Of a DNA stretch of 64,000 nt, positions 49,651 through 61,594 are shown piece by piece. The notes below the pieces were generated by a model that was not told the DNA's origin, made no database searches, and saw only the letters and a list, made by a program, of their open reading frames with translations. The stretch comes from Pyrocephalus nanus (lineage: Eukaryota; Chordata; Aves; Passeriformes; Tyrannidae), in contig CM076267.1 in the NCBI GenBank assembly GCA_038380795.1, positions 36,208,232 to 36,272,231 of the forward strand. The letters are read 5' to 3'. How positions within the stretch are numbered: the stretch's first letter is position 1; the number at the start of each line of letters is the position of its first letter. The position numbers were made by a program, and so were the translations under genes.

Positions 49651-50507
49651 TCTCTGACGGTGACCAGGAGTAGGGTCTTTAAGATTAGCCACCCCAAGAA
49701 AGCCAGATCCTTATTCCTAGTAAAAGTAATTTTAAATTCCGAAGCAAAGATGAAAAGAGAAGTTCAGTGAACACTTAGTTAGATGTGAAGAGTGTTGCCA
49801 GCCCCAGCACAGCTTCAAGTGTGCCTTGGGCTGAGACACATCCTTTGTTTCCCTGCCTCACTTGGACTTGTAAAGAGAGATCTGACACCTTGATATCTTC
49901 TACAAGCTGTCCCAGTACGGTCTGTGCTCTTGAGGCCACTGGAATTCACTCACTGAATGGGAAGGTGCTTCCCACTTTAAAGCATCTTCCCAGATAAAGA
50001 GGCTTCCCGGCATCTTTATCCCTGCTCCCATGCTTATTTCTGGAGTGAACATCATTCCCAACTGTCACCACGCCACGCTTCCCCCGGTGCCTGGGACATG
50101 ACCTGTAGCCTTGTGGCATGGTGCAGATGATGTTACACATTTGCCTGGGGCTTGTAATATCCGTTTAAAATAAAGGCAAGACACTTGGAAATTATTTGGG
50201 GAGAGGCAGTTTATATTCCCAACTCCTCCTCCTAGTGGAGATCTTCATGGAGCTGCTAGGGTAGGATGGATAGTGTCTCTCCCCCCACCCATGACTTGCA
50301 AATCCTGAAATATTTCTCAGAGTAAAATGGAAAGAGGGTAACTCCCTACACACAGCCTCTTTTTTTTTTGTTTTGTTATTTGTTTTTCAAACTGTGATTA
50401 AAAACGCGAAAGGTTCAGCTCTGCTGTCTGTAAATCGTGTGCTGATGTTTATGTTGTTGTTTGAACTCGAATAGAGTTGTCTTCTTGTGAACCAAAACGA
50501 GCCGGGG

Positions 50508-50523
50508 AGGGGAATATTCCCCT
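50508..50523. promoter_or_regulatory. 16-base perfect palindrome
   Basis: AGGGGAATATTCCCCT is its own reverse complement. The half-site GGGGAAT resembles half of a kappa-B-like site, but the spacing is not canonical. It sits in an AT-rich unique block that looks non-coding. Confidence 0.4.
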
Positions 50524-50645
50524 GGAATGATAAAAACTGAGCACTTTCACACTAATAAATCTAGGTGTTAATGCCTTGTTTTTGTGCTGTTTGGTTGCCA
50601 TAGAGATGGGGCCGCCTGAACTAATTGGTTTGTTGTGTGAAGTTC

Positions 50646-50666
50646 AATAAACATTTGCCAAATGTT
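50646..50666. promoter_or_regulatory. Forkhead-like motif overlapping a palindrome
   Basis: ATAAACA (50647-50653) fits the forkhead core. It overlaps AACATTTG-C-CAAATGTT (50650-50666), an inverted repeat with a one-base centre whose arms contain E-box-like CATTTG/CAAATG. The AATAAA hexamer here could also act in 3' end formation if the region is transcribed. Confidence 0.35.
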
Positions 50667-52082
50667 CCGTTTCTCTTGTTACCTCCCAGCTTTTTCCCGT
50701 GCCACGGAGCAAATGGGTTTGGAACCAAAGCCATTCCGCTCCCCGTTAGTCAGTGGAAGAGAGCATCCCAGCAAACGAGGCTTGCTGCAGGGTTTGCAGA
50801 GCTGCTGAAGTAGATGCAGGAAACGTCAGGGAGCAGCTCTGTTTGGAGTGTAACCCCGCGAGGCTATTTTGGAACCTGGCAAATGTATTTATAGCACAAA
50901 GTCCACAAAAGGCTGCAAGTCGGCGTCGGTACGGGCAGGACACCAAGGGGGAGCACTTACCTCGTGTAAGGTAGAGACCAAATTTCCCCCCTGTTCCATC
51001 AGGGCGTGTGGCTCGGACACCCGGCTGGGTCCCCTGGGAGGAAAACACACCGGGCTGCATCTGCCACACTTGCTGAGGAACTTGGTGCAGCTGTGGTTTG
51101 TCTGCTCTGCTTGGTTGTTTCTCCTGCCTGGGGCTCATCCAGGGCTAAAACCAGAGCTCTGTGACTCGGGTCCTACCCTGCTGGGATGTGTGTGAGGAGC
51201 TGATGCTTCTGGGCTGGATGTTTCCATGTGCTGAAATCTGAGGTTCTCAATTTGGGGAGTAAATTTATCTTGTCTCCGTGACAAATGCTGGTTCTCTGGA
51301 TTTTTTTTTAAAGGCCCAAGGAGACAGTTATCCCGTTCTATGCATTGCAGGCCAAGGAATAACGGCAGGATTGACTCCAAGACGTGGGCAAGGGGCATCC
51401 GTTTTCCCAGGCCTTTATGGCATATGCCCCCATTTCATTCCTACATGGAGAGGGAAATTGGCTTGGACCCAGGTTTATGCACCTTTTAACTTAGAAATCA
51501 CCAGTGGTGAGGTTTACTCTGTGTGTCAGCACACCCCTATTCCCAGTGCCAACGTGCACTTTCATTTAAAAAGGCCAAAAAAAATAGCAAAACCCCAAAG
51601 CAAAACCAAACCACCACCACAACAACAAAACCAAAAGGAAAAAAGGGAGTTTTGCCCAAGAAGTTCTAGAGCAATTGCTCTAAAACAGGTGGCTTCCCCA
51701 GGATCAAAGGCTGAGCAATTTTGCTAAAGGTGAGCATGGAGTGATCTCTGTAAGAGGACAATTCGTTTCTGGGATCGCTGGTTCTGAAGGGAACTGCAGA
51801 CCAGGTGCTGGGAAGGTTCACAGGGAGTAGGTCAGAAGTGACCTACCCTTAAAAAACTGCCCTCTTTTTTTATAAATATATAAATAAAATTACTTACACC
51901 AAAACTGCCCAGTCATGCTGAGACCTTCACCAAAGCTCTGCAAAGCCTTTGACTTACTTTTGATGTTGGATGAACACCTAGTAAACTTAATTAAAGTCGA
52001 ATCAGTGTAAGTAGGGTAGATGTGGTAGGTCAGCAGGCACAGCAGATGCTAAAATACTGTTGGCAATAGTCAACCTGACCTA

Positions 52083-52099
52083 AAAAAAAAAAAAAAAAA
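52083..52099 (+). repeat. A-run
   Basis: About 17 A residues in AT-rich intergenic sequence, with a T-run about 50 bases further on. Confidence 0.88.
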
Positions 52100-53431
52100 G
52101 CAAGCAAAAAAATACCTTTTAGACTTGTCACCCTCAGTGGTGGTTTTTTTTTTTTTCACTTCCTTTCCCCAGGCAAGACTGACCAGTTGAGAGCAAAGTC
52201 TGTTTCTTCACAACAGCAAAAAAATCCCAGTTTTTGCCCTTCACATTTTTACCTCACAGTGCTCTTGAATTTCCCCCCAAACAGTTTTCTGGAGTCTTGA
52301 CATATGACACAGAGAGGTGTCTCACTGGTTTATTTCTGCTCTTCTCTTCTTTCCAATAAAGAGCCACATGATGAGGGCTGTGGTCACACAGCCCAGATGA
52401 GTTTATGGAAGGTCTGATGGTCATTTATGAAAGGGCTTCAGGGAAATTGGGCAGCACATCCCCAGCCTTGCTGGCCACTGTTTCTCAGGATGTCCTTCAC
52501 AGCCACGGATGATGTTTCCTTGACTTTGAAGTACAATTTTGGTTTGGTTTGTGTACTTTTGCGTGCAGATGTCTGTGTTTATCTCTGGTGATCTCTCCTT
52601 TTTGTCCTCTAACTGTGTTGCCCCCAAGCAGCAGGACTGAGCCATTTGGGTCTGTTGGTGTGTCCTTGACCTGCTCACCTGCTGCTGCAGGAAGGTGTGC
52701 TCTTGGATCAGGAGTTCCCCTCTGGCCACAAGGCCAAGTGCTGGTAAGTCACAGCATTTTGGAGTCAGCTCCAGCAAGAATCCAGCTCCTTCCTTATTTT
52801 TATCTGTCTCGATTTGATCATCCCTAAAAATAATCTGCAATGCAAGATACCGCAGTGCTGGATTCCTCAGCTGAGCAAGTGGAACATGTCGAGAGGCTTT
52901 CTTGGATCAAAGTCCTAGGAGAGGAGCCAGAAGCAAAAGCCAGGCTAAAGTTCAGGAGTATCCTTCAGATACAGAGAGTAACAGCACACAAAAAGCTGTT
53001 GTTCTCATGAGGCTTTATTAGGCTCTGGAAGAGGCAACGCAAATTTTAGGCTCCACTGCAGTGAAGTTGGAGGGAATGTGAAATGCCCTCCGGGATCATA
53101 TAATGTCTGGGAAAATGGAGAGGAGTAGGAAGTATTTAGGGCAATGGTCTCAGACACAACAAGCTAAATCCTCTGCCCCCAAAAAGCCATGTGTCAGACT
53201 GAGGCTAAAAATTGCAGTGACCAGAGCCTGCTCTTGGAACGTGCTAAAGCTTTGGTGTTGAGTCACTGTCACTGAGAGCAGGCAGGAACCAGGAGGCCTG
53301 GAAAAATACGGGAGCAGGCTACCAAGGAGGATAGATGTGTGTTCTTTGTTGAGATAGGGATGATCAGAGAAGTCTCAAATGAAGGAAAATTCCAGTTCTC
53401 AGGAGCATACAAGGAAATTCACCTTTTCAGT

Positions 53432-53480
53432 CGAAGGTTGGACTTGGTGATCCTGGAGGTCTTTCCCAACTTAAGTCCAA
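53432..53480 (+). mobile_element. Short CR1 3'-end remnant
   Basis: GGTTGGACTTGGTGATCCTG, then GAGGTCTTTCCCAACTTAAG, is a worn 3' end of the second subfamily. It lies about 30 bases from an opposite-strand CR1 end. Confidence 0.7.
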
Positions 53481-53506
53481 ACCATTACAAACAACCCTTG
53501 TGTTTA

Positions 53507-53563
53507 GAGTCACAGAATCCCAGGATGGGTTTGGGTTGGAAGGGACCTTAAAGCCCGCCTCGT
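53507..53563 (-). mobile_element. CR1 3' end cut by an ATT-rich tract
   Basis: AGTCACAGAATCCCAGGATG, then GGTTTGGGTTGGAAGGGACC, is a near-consensus 3' end only ~57 bases long. It stops where a TTATTATTATTAT tract begins. Confidence 0.88.
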
Positions 53564-53620
53564 TATTATTATTATGGATTATAATTATTACTTTAATAGA
53601 TATTATTAATTAATAACTCC
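53564..53620. repeat. ATT/TTA-rich tract
   Basis: TTATTATTATTAT and degenerate ATTA-type repeats lie directly at the cut end of a CR1 copy. Confidence 0.8.
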
Positions 53621-53698
53621 CTAAATTAGAGACACCTAGGACAATTCCCTATGGCTTTTATTTGCTTTGCCCAGGGTTTGTGATCTGCCTGATACTTT

Positions 53699-53815
53699 AA
53701 AAAAAAAAAAAAAAAGGAAACAAACTACAGGAGGCTGTAAAACAAACAAATGAAGAAACAAACAAACAACCCCCCCCCCGCCCAAAACAAAAAAACAGAA
53801 GTGAAACTAATTTTT
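53699..53815. repeat. A-run, AAAC repeats and C-run
   Basis: An A16 run, degenerate AAACAAACA units and a run of about nine C lie within 120 bases. Low-complexity sequence. Confidence 0.85.
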
Positions 53816-54070
53816 AATATTAAATTTCCTTAAGGTATCCAAGAAAGGCAAAGCAAAGCAAAAGCTTTAAATCAAATTAAACATTTCGGGTCAAAACAAG
53901 ACTTTGTTTTTGAAATCCAGCTCAGGAATAGGAACTTTGCTTTTAGGCTTAGACTAAATCAATTTTTGCAGTTTTTTTTTTCCTTCCTGTTTGTAGGAGT
54001 GAAGGGGAAAAGCAGAGCACTGCCCTGGGGCAGTGCAGCTCCTTTGCCCGTGATCCACCCGGGATGAGTG

Positions 54071-54231
54071 TCCAGGGCAGTGGTGGAGTCCCCATGCCTG
54101 GAAGTGTTCCAAAGGCACGTGGATGTGACGCCTGGGGACTCGGTCTGGTGGTGAACACAGAGGTGGTGGGTGAACGGTTGGACTCGATGATCTCGGAGGT
54201 CTTTTCCAACCTTGACGGTTCTGTGATTCTT
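54071..54231 (+). mobile_element. CR1 LINE 3' fragment, second subfamily
   Basis: GGGCAGTGGTGGAGTCCCCA, GTTGGACTCGATGATCTCGG and a CTTGACGGTTCTGTGATTCT end. Confidence 0.95.
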
Positions 54232-55257
54232 TTGGTTAAAAGCAAACGGAAACACAAAGAAAAAAAGGATTAATCTGCTGTTTGAAAAAGGCCAAAGCAG
54301 CTCTGGTTTGAGGACAGCTTTTCCCCCCCTCTCCCTCCCCAGGTGAAAACTCTAACCCGTGCTCCCTGTATTTCAGCTTTGCTCCATTTTTATCCTACAA
54401 AAAGCGTCCCAGTAAGCATTTCTTTGTCGCTTCCAGATGTGTTTATCCTGAGTGTGCTGATCGGTTCCTGTGTGCCACTTAGTCATGCCGAGCTCAAGAG
54501 GAAGCTTGCCATGGACCCAGCTCAGAGGATACTGCCTGGAGCCACTGCTTTGAGCAGAGTGCTGTGCAAACGTCCAGGAGACATCTACCCCTGCCCTAAT
54601 CCCTGAAATGTGCCCCCCATAAACACAGCCAAGGAGGCTGGGGACTCGGTCTGTGCAGAGCTGCTGTGGGGACCTTGAGAATTTGGATGTCCTGAGTGTT
54701 TTGCCTTGAAGTTCTCAGAACTGAAGTGCATAAAGTGAGGGCTTTGCACTTAATAATTTGTTATTCAGCCTGAGAAATGCACTAATACCTTTATCAGAAT
54801 TGGGAACGTCATTCAGAACACAAAAGCACAAATCACTGAGGAACGGGCAGGCATTTAAGGGCTGCTGTTCTCCCTGCCTCTGGAATAACAGCCAATAATC
54901 AGTGAGAGAAACATGTTTTTCTCCCAAACAAGTGAACAAGTGTTTCACTGTGGAGTGTGTGTTAATAAATACAATTTTTCTTTCCTTTTTTTTTTTTTTT
55001 TAATCTATCCAAGGAAACAAAAGAAAAGCTGAAGTGCCTGATGTGTGGGGAAGTATTTTTCACTTTTCCTTACGTTTCTAAGTGCCAGCTGTGTTTGCCC
55101 CCTGAGCAAGAGGTGTGAGGATTTGGGGTCAGCAATCCTGGAATAGGGAAGGAATTTAAACGTGGCTGTTCCAGGTCATGGGGCCTCTGATTCCCATGGA
55201 GGTTTGGTGGAAAGGCAGCAAAATAAATCTCAGTGAGATAAACCAACTTCAGCCAGA

Positions 55258-55361
55258 GCCTCCAGGCTGGGCAGGGCTTGGAGCAACCTGGGCTAGTGGG
55301 AGCTGTCCCTGCCCATGGCAGGGGGTGAGACTGGATGAGCTTTAGGGTCCCTTGTGACCCA
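55258..55361 (+). mobile_element. CR1 LINE 3' fragment
   Basis: GGGCTTGGAGCAACCTGGGC, then TGGCAGGGGGTGAGACTGGA and GAGCTTTAGGGTCCCTTGTG. Both ends are worn. Confidence 0.9.
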
Positions 55362-57113
55362 AGAGATCACACTCCAGTGTAATCTGTGGTGTGGAGAAGC
55401 TTCCATGTGAGCGGCAGAGCGTGGGTTTGGATGTCCCCTCAAGCTCTTAAAGTTTGCTTCAGTGCAGCATTTTGGGGATCCTCCCGTGGATCTTGCTCAA
55501 AAGCAGGTCCAGCTCTGAGGACACCAGACAGCCCACGACTCGCTCTGTGCTGTGCAGGACCCCTCAGATCAGGAACCAGGTCCTGGCACAGAGACCCCTC
55601 TAGGCAGAGCCTCCAGGTGCCCCCCCCCACCAGGAACCTGGCCAGCAGCACTCACCCCGTGGCACATGGAAAAAGAAAAAAAAAAAACCCTTGGGAGTGC
55701 TCATGCATTTGCCAGGGTTGCTGCAGCCAAAGTATATTCTGGGAAGTATGGAGCACACCCGTAATTCATTTAACACAACCCTGGGCAAAAAGGAAAACAG
55801 GAACTGCCCTTCTGAAACCCACTGACAGACCTTCTCCTCCAATCTCCTGTTGCTGATAAAGCCCAGCTTCATAAGCCACCGGGGAAGTCATAAAACCGGT
55901 GTCACAATCCCGGTGCTGGCAGCTGGAAGTCAATGGAGAGGCTCTCACTGACTCCATGGGCTGTGAAGTGGGAGCTCGTGCCATGAAACCTCCACAGGGA
56001 AAGGCGAGGGGAGGGAAAATGTGTGGGAGTGGGGCTGGGAGTCCTCGCTAAAACTGTTTGTCCTCTTGTTTTAATCTCCAGCATCACTGGACACGGTCCC
56101 TCCAGAGGTGCTGCCAGACCATTGAGCGCTCCATCCCGGCACTCCAGACACCCTCTTCCTGGAGGAAAGTAGGGAACTTTGGGTCTATTCCATTTTTTCA
56201 CCCATGCCAAAGTCTATTAAATATCAGGCTTGCTCTGGGTTTTTTTGGGGTTGGTCCCACGAATGCCTCAGGGGCAGGTCACTACATCTCCCAAAATACC
56301 CCTTGGTTGTGCCTTTGGAGCTTGGAAAATCCAAGGAGACCTCCATCATTCTGTTGGAGGCCCAAATGGTGGGTCTCCACCATTAACAGGGAATATTACT
56401 GATAAACAATAGACGTCTGGTGGAGACAGTGGTGATTTTCCTGGTACAAAAGGCTGCTGCATGTGATAATTCCCCTTTCTTTTCCTCCTTGTTGGCTTTG
56501 TGGTTTTGTGATTTATTTTGTGGGCTGGCAAACATCCACAGCCCTGCAGGAAATGGATGTCTGCTGTTGTGTTTGGGGGGGCTGTAGAAACGTGTAATTT
56601 TCCCACTACATTAATTACAGACGTTTCTCCCTGGCTGGAGCAGCTCCACATTTTCTTGTGCCCTTTTGATATGGAGACAGAGTCCCACAGCCCCATCTCA
56701 AAATGAGGGAATTTATAGGGAACCCCAGCTCTGACACCCTCAGCTGAGCTGAGGGAAGGTTAAAGAATGGATCATTCTTTTTTGCCAGCTTGGCCACAAA
56801 CGCCGTAGAGGGGAAACTCACTGGGCCCTTTTACCTGATAATAACTCCAGAATAGCAGCACAGCCAGGTTTTCCCTGGCTATTCCTCCTGCTGACACTTT
56901 CCTCAAGGATTAAAGAGGTTTGCCCTAAGAAAACAACCATCTTGCTATGGAAAAGCAATTGTAGAGCAATTTACTTTGGAATAGCTATGCTACTTAATTC
57001 TTGGCTCCTGGATATAGACCCAGCTGAACTTGGAGCAAAGAAATGAATCCTGAGGCAAAATTCGGGCTGGTTATATCAGGTTTTGTTCAAGAACAGGCTG
57101 GAAAAGGCACTGT
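55362..57113. other. Unique intergenic stretch
   Basis: No repeat beyond a short C-run (55621-55629) and an A-run near 55673-55687. No supported exon. Confidence 0.4.
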
Positions 57114-57136
57114 GGGGTGGGGGGGGGGGTGGGGGG
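57114..57136 (+). repeat. G-rich tract next to a CR1 5' junction
   Basis: Runs of four, eleven and six G with single T breaks. The CR1 copy at 57137 begins immediately after it. Confidence 0.92.
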
Positions 57137-57320
57137 CCTGGCACAGGTTGCCCAGAGAAGCTGTGGCTGCCCCTGGATCCCTGGAAGTGTCCAAGGCCAG
57201 GTTGGATGGGGCTTGGAGCAACCTGGGCTGGTGGGAGATGTCCCTGCCCGTGGCAGGGGTTGGGACTGGATGAGCTTTGAGGTCCTTCCCAATCCAAACC
57301 ATTCTGTGGTTCTATGATCT
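57137..57320 (+). mobile_element. CR1 LINE 3' fragment
   Basis: Starts at CCTGGCACAGGTTGCCCAGA right after a G-rich tract, and ends CCATTCTGTGGTTCTATGAT. Near consensus, so probably one of the younger copies. Confidence 0.96.
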
Positions 57321-58530
57321 GGGACAGCAGTGAAGCCACAAATCACATAATTTCCAGCAGGTTGGATGTACCCAAGGTAGCCTTTGGCTTGTAGTGTGGG
57401 TTTTCTGTAGATTCCTAACAGAACATGTGTCCTGCTGGGATTTTTCTCAGTTTTATCCTGCCAGAGGTGGGCATGTGAGATCAGGGGTGTCTGCAAGGAC
57501 AGGGCACAAACCTGAGCCAGCTTGGTGGCATGAAATCGGGAGGAAGGTGAGAATTTGTGATGGGGTGACATCCTGGGATGCAGGTTTCTGGGATAAGCTG
57601 TCTAACCTCCTGTTTGGAGGCATTGCCTGGATGTGCTGGTGCCCTTGCTATTCTGGGCTGTGTCTTGTATTTTTAGGGGCTGGGAGTTTGCTGCCAGCAG
57701 AGTTTCTTCCAGGGGTCCCAGCTAAGCCTTTGAGGTGAATCTGTCCAGATGCACATCAAAATTAAGCAGCTTATTCTGTTTATTCTGCTCATCCCTGTAA
57801 ATCTTGAGTACTTTTCATGATCTCTCTCATGTTGTACTTCCAGAGCACGACTGCCACACAGTCCACGTGTCAGCCAAGTGCTTTATCAGTGTGTGTGGGC
57901 TTGTGCAGGGCTGTTGTTGCATTCCTGTGGCTGCTGTCAGCAGGTTGAGGCTGGGACAGTGCCGTCAGGAGCCCTGTTTCCCTGAGAAAGCCCCCGCCTG
58001 ACCACAAGCATGGCATAGGTGAGTCTGTACAGGCAGGTTGCTGTTCCATCTGCATGTGGTCTGGCATCACTGGGTGATGGAAACCCTCCTGGGCAGGGAA
58101 GGATGCCCTCATGGAATCTACCATCTTCACTTCATCCCTTTTGAGACAGGCACCAGGAGAAGGAGGTCTCAGGAGAGGATGCTGGGGTGCCCTGCAGCAG
58201 AGGAACAGGGCTTTTCTCTTTCACACAAGTCAGGATAAGGAATTCCATCTACTTCCAGCGTGAAGGCATGGCTCACTAGTGCACTGGCCACTGATAAGAT
58301 GGGACACTGAAGGACCTGAAGCTTTGTCCGTGATACTTTTGCTGCTGCCCTGTGGGGTGCTGAGTGTCCCCAGTTCCCACGGGGACCTGCCTGTGAGCTG
58401 CTGTTTGGGTGGGCTGGTGGAGGGGGTCACTGGAGTGGGGATGAAGGGTTGGAGATTGAGCTGAAGTTTCTCTTAGGGGCTCTCATTTTAACCCATCAGG
58501 CCTCTCAGCACCACCACACATTCCCCTTCA

Positions 58531-58810
58531 TATAATCATAGAATCACAGAATCACAGACTGGTTTGGGTTGGAAGGGATCACAGAGATCATCTCATTCCA
58601 CACCTTCCACCAGCCCAAGTGGCTCCAAGCCCTGTCCAACCTGGCCTTGGACGCTTCCAGGGACCCAGAGGCAGCCACAGCTTCTCTGGGCAACCTATGC
58701 CAGAGCCTCCCCACCCTCCCACTAAAGAATTCCTTCCCAATATCCCATCTAACCCCTCTGACAGTGGGAAGCCATTCCCCCTTGTCCTGTCACTGCAGGC
58801 CCTTGTAAGA
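58531..58810 (-). mobile_element. CR1 LINE 3' fragment (~280 bases)
   Basis: The 3' end has extra AATCATAGAATCACAGAATC repeats, then GTTTGGGTTGGAAGGGATCA, and the internal block ATATCCCATCTAACCCCTCT. About 25 bases are missing after CTCATTCCA. Confidence 0.95.
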
Positions 58811-60552
58811 AGGGCTTTCCCGTGGCATCAGTGAGATTTGGGTGAGGGCAGCAGGTTGGACCATTCCTGCTTGCCCAGCCATCCTGAGATGCTGTTGCAC
58901 AGCCTCCTTCTCCTCTGGAGCAGCTGAAAGGCACGAGTAGGGGAGGCAAATCGCAGCACTTGCAGCGAGTGCTTCCTGCCGTGCCCTGCACATCCACACT
59001 CGGGGAGGTTTGGCATCCGAGTCCCAAAAGCCAAACAGCAGGTGAGGCTGGGTTAACAGCCTGGGCACAGCAGCTTCGAAAGCAACGCCTGGGGAGCTCT
59101 GAACACAAACACCATTAGCAGCAACAGGCTCTGTGCACTTAACTCCCTGCCCTGCTCTAAAAGCACCAGTCCCAGCAGCATCCCCTCCTTCATCCTCTCG
59201 GTCCAGCTCAGCCAGAAGAGCGGGGCCCCCTGCCATCACACCAGGGCACTGAGGTTAAATCTCAGCCATTCCTGTTTCCATTTGGCTGATCTGGGAGAAT
59301 ATTCACCGTTAAAGCCTTTCCTTTCACACACTGCAAAGGTGGGGATTTATTTGTGCTCTGTGAGTGCCACGGATTTACTGCCCTTGTCAGTGACAAGGAG
59401 GTGCTGCTGTGCTGCTGATACAGCTGCAGAAACACCATTCCTCGGGATTCTGGGCACTGCAAGGGGGAAAGGGATGCAGGGCAGGTGGAAAAGTGGGCCA
59501 GACCTGAGATAAAATAGAGGAGGACGAGTGTGCTCTGCTTCCAGAGACCAGGGAGGCTGTGGAAAGATGCTGAGCAGGAATTGTAGCAGGACATCACAGG
59601 TGGTGGAGGGAGTCAGAGAAACATCCAGTGTTTATATCCTCTCTGCAATGAGCTCATGGCAAGTTGGGATTGGCCAGGAACTGGGTCAGGATGAAGAGGG
59701 ATGAAGCAAACAAACCCTGAAGTCCTTGAGCGAGGTCCCTTCCCCCCCCCTGCCAAGCCCATTCCTATGCTCTCCTGCTCTTCCCAGCTCCAGCTTCCTC
59801 CAGCCAGGCTCCTGGATGTGCCTGCAACCCCAGCTGGGCGAGTCTGTGTGGCAAAAGTGATGTTTGCTGCACAGTAACACCGGGCACTTCCCAGCTCAGT
59901 GACCCACTAAGCGTTTCCATCTTGTCCAGCTTTGGGTCACAGGGTGGGTTGTGGCATCCCTTGTGCCGTGCCAGTGTATTTAGCAAACCCAGAGCCACAG
60001 CAGATGGAGGGGACAGCTGTTCCCTTGGCATGAGCCAGGGGGGAGGCAATGTCCCTGTGTCCACCATGAGTGTCCGTCTCCCACCATGGGATATGCAGTG
60101 AGCTGGGAGAGCCCCCACTGCTTGTTGGAATTCACCCCCTTGGTCCCACTGCAGGTGGGCCCATGCATTAAGCAAGGTCTGGTGCTCGAGTGTGCAGAGA
60201 GAAGGGGTTGTTTTACTCAAGTTTTAGGCCCAGTGACATTGTCTTCAATGCCATTTCAACCTGCAGCCAATAATTTACTGGTTTCAGAATGTATGAGTCC
60301 TCTGGTCCTTGGACAGGCGAATTTGTCCTTTGTACCCCAAGCCCCTTTTTCTGTGCAGGTACCTAAATGTGTCCAGTTCATCCTGCTTTGTGATGTACTG
60401 AGAAAACTCCAGATATCCTAGTGGGAAGAACCAGTGAAATGCAAGAGTAGCAGGAGACTGAGGCAGGGCACGCTCTGTGTCAGGGAAGTGCTGGCACTGC
60501 TGCAAACCACTGCAGATCATCCCAAAAATGCACAACATGGGGTTTTTTAGTT

Positions 60553-61030
60553 TCATAGAACAGAATAATGGAACTGTGAAATGAAAGAACAGTTTGGGTT
60601 GGAAGGGACCGTCAAGATCATCTGATGCCACCTCCTGCCATGGGCAGGAACACCTTCCACCAGCCCAGGGTGCTCCAAGCCCTGTCCAACCTGGCCTTGG
60701 ACACTTCCAGGGATCCAGGGGCAGCCACAGCTTCTCTGGGCAACCTGTGCCAGGGCCTGCCCACCCTCCCAGGGGAGAATTCCTTCCCAATATCCCATCT
60801 CACCCTGCCCTCTGGCAGTGGGAAGCCATTCCCTGTGTCCTGTCCCTCCATCCCTTGTCCCCAGTCCCTCTCCAGCTCTCCTGGAGCCCCTTTAGGCCCT
60901 GCAAGGGGCTCTCAGGTCTCCCTGGATCCTTCTCTTCTCCAGGTGAGCCCCCCCAGCTCTCCCAGCCTGGCTCCAGAGCCGAGGAGCTCTGAGCATCTTC
61001 ATGGCCTCTTCTGGACCCTCCTCTGAGGCT
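60553..61030 (-). mobile_element. Longest CR1 copy in the window (~480 bases)
   Basis: Runs from a worn 3' end (CATAGAACAGAATAATGG) through GCAGCCACAGCTTCTCTGGG and the internal CCCATCTCACCCTGCCCTCT to CATCTTCATGGCCTCTTCTG. It reaches furthest inward of all copies here. I could not identify intact reverse transcriptase coding sequence, so it is a dead 5'-truncated copy. Confidence 0.95.
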
Positions 61031-61570
61031 GCTGGAATCAGCCGTGAAATATGGAAAAAAATACTTCAGGAGACTGCCTTAGGTTCCCCTCATCTCCGGC
61101 AGTGTATGTTTATTGAAGTGGGAAAAAAGAATGAGCACTCACACACGCTGCTACAGCAATGTGAAGTATTTTCCTCTTCAAGAGTCCTTCCTCCCTCTCC
61201 AGAGGCTTCCTCTAAGGAGCAGTGCAGGAGTCAAGCCTCCTGCAGAAGGCACCCAGCACTCCACCAGCACGCATGAGGATTCCTGGAAGCCAGTGCTGCA
61301 CGGGGAGAGCTCAGAGAGGGGACTCTGATCCTCCCATTCGAGGAAAAGGGGCTTGGCAGCAACTCCGGGGGGTGCAATCTGGCAAGGCACGCGCTCCACT
61401 CGGAGCAAGAAATGTCAAGGAGAATTAGTGAGATGGCTGGAGACCTGGAGTGCAGTGGGAAGCAACTGCTGTTCCTAAGCAGTCTGTGACTACTCAGCCT
61501 TGCTAATCAGGTTTCGGAGGATGCTCAGCTGGCTCTCGCTGTAGGAAGCTCAGGGTGTGGTTTGGTAACA

Positions 61571-61594
61571 GGGCTGGGCTGGGCTGGGCTGGGT
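61571..61594 (+). repeat. GGGCT pentamer repeat with G-quadruplex pattern
   Basis: Almost five GGGCT units give five GGG runs spaced by CT, which fits the G3N1-7 quadruplex rule with very short loops. Confidence 0.93.

Larger units (their letters stand above)
49651..53431. other. AT-rich unique stretch without CR1
   Basis: Nearly 4 kb lacking CR1. The part 50380-50690 holds palindromes and a forkhead-like motif and may be a conserved non-coding element. Poly-A/T runs lie at about 52083 and 52144. Confidence 0.45.

Noticed and set aside
54343..54606. Possible small exon with reading DVFILSVLIGSCVPLSHAEL
   Set aside because: There is an acceptor-like TCGCTTCCAG, but no convincing donor or partner exon, and I see no family match.
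60553..61030. Possible live CR1 element
   Set aside because: Only the last ~480 bases are present, without intact reverse transcriptase or endonuclease coding sequence.
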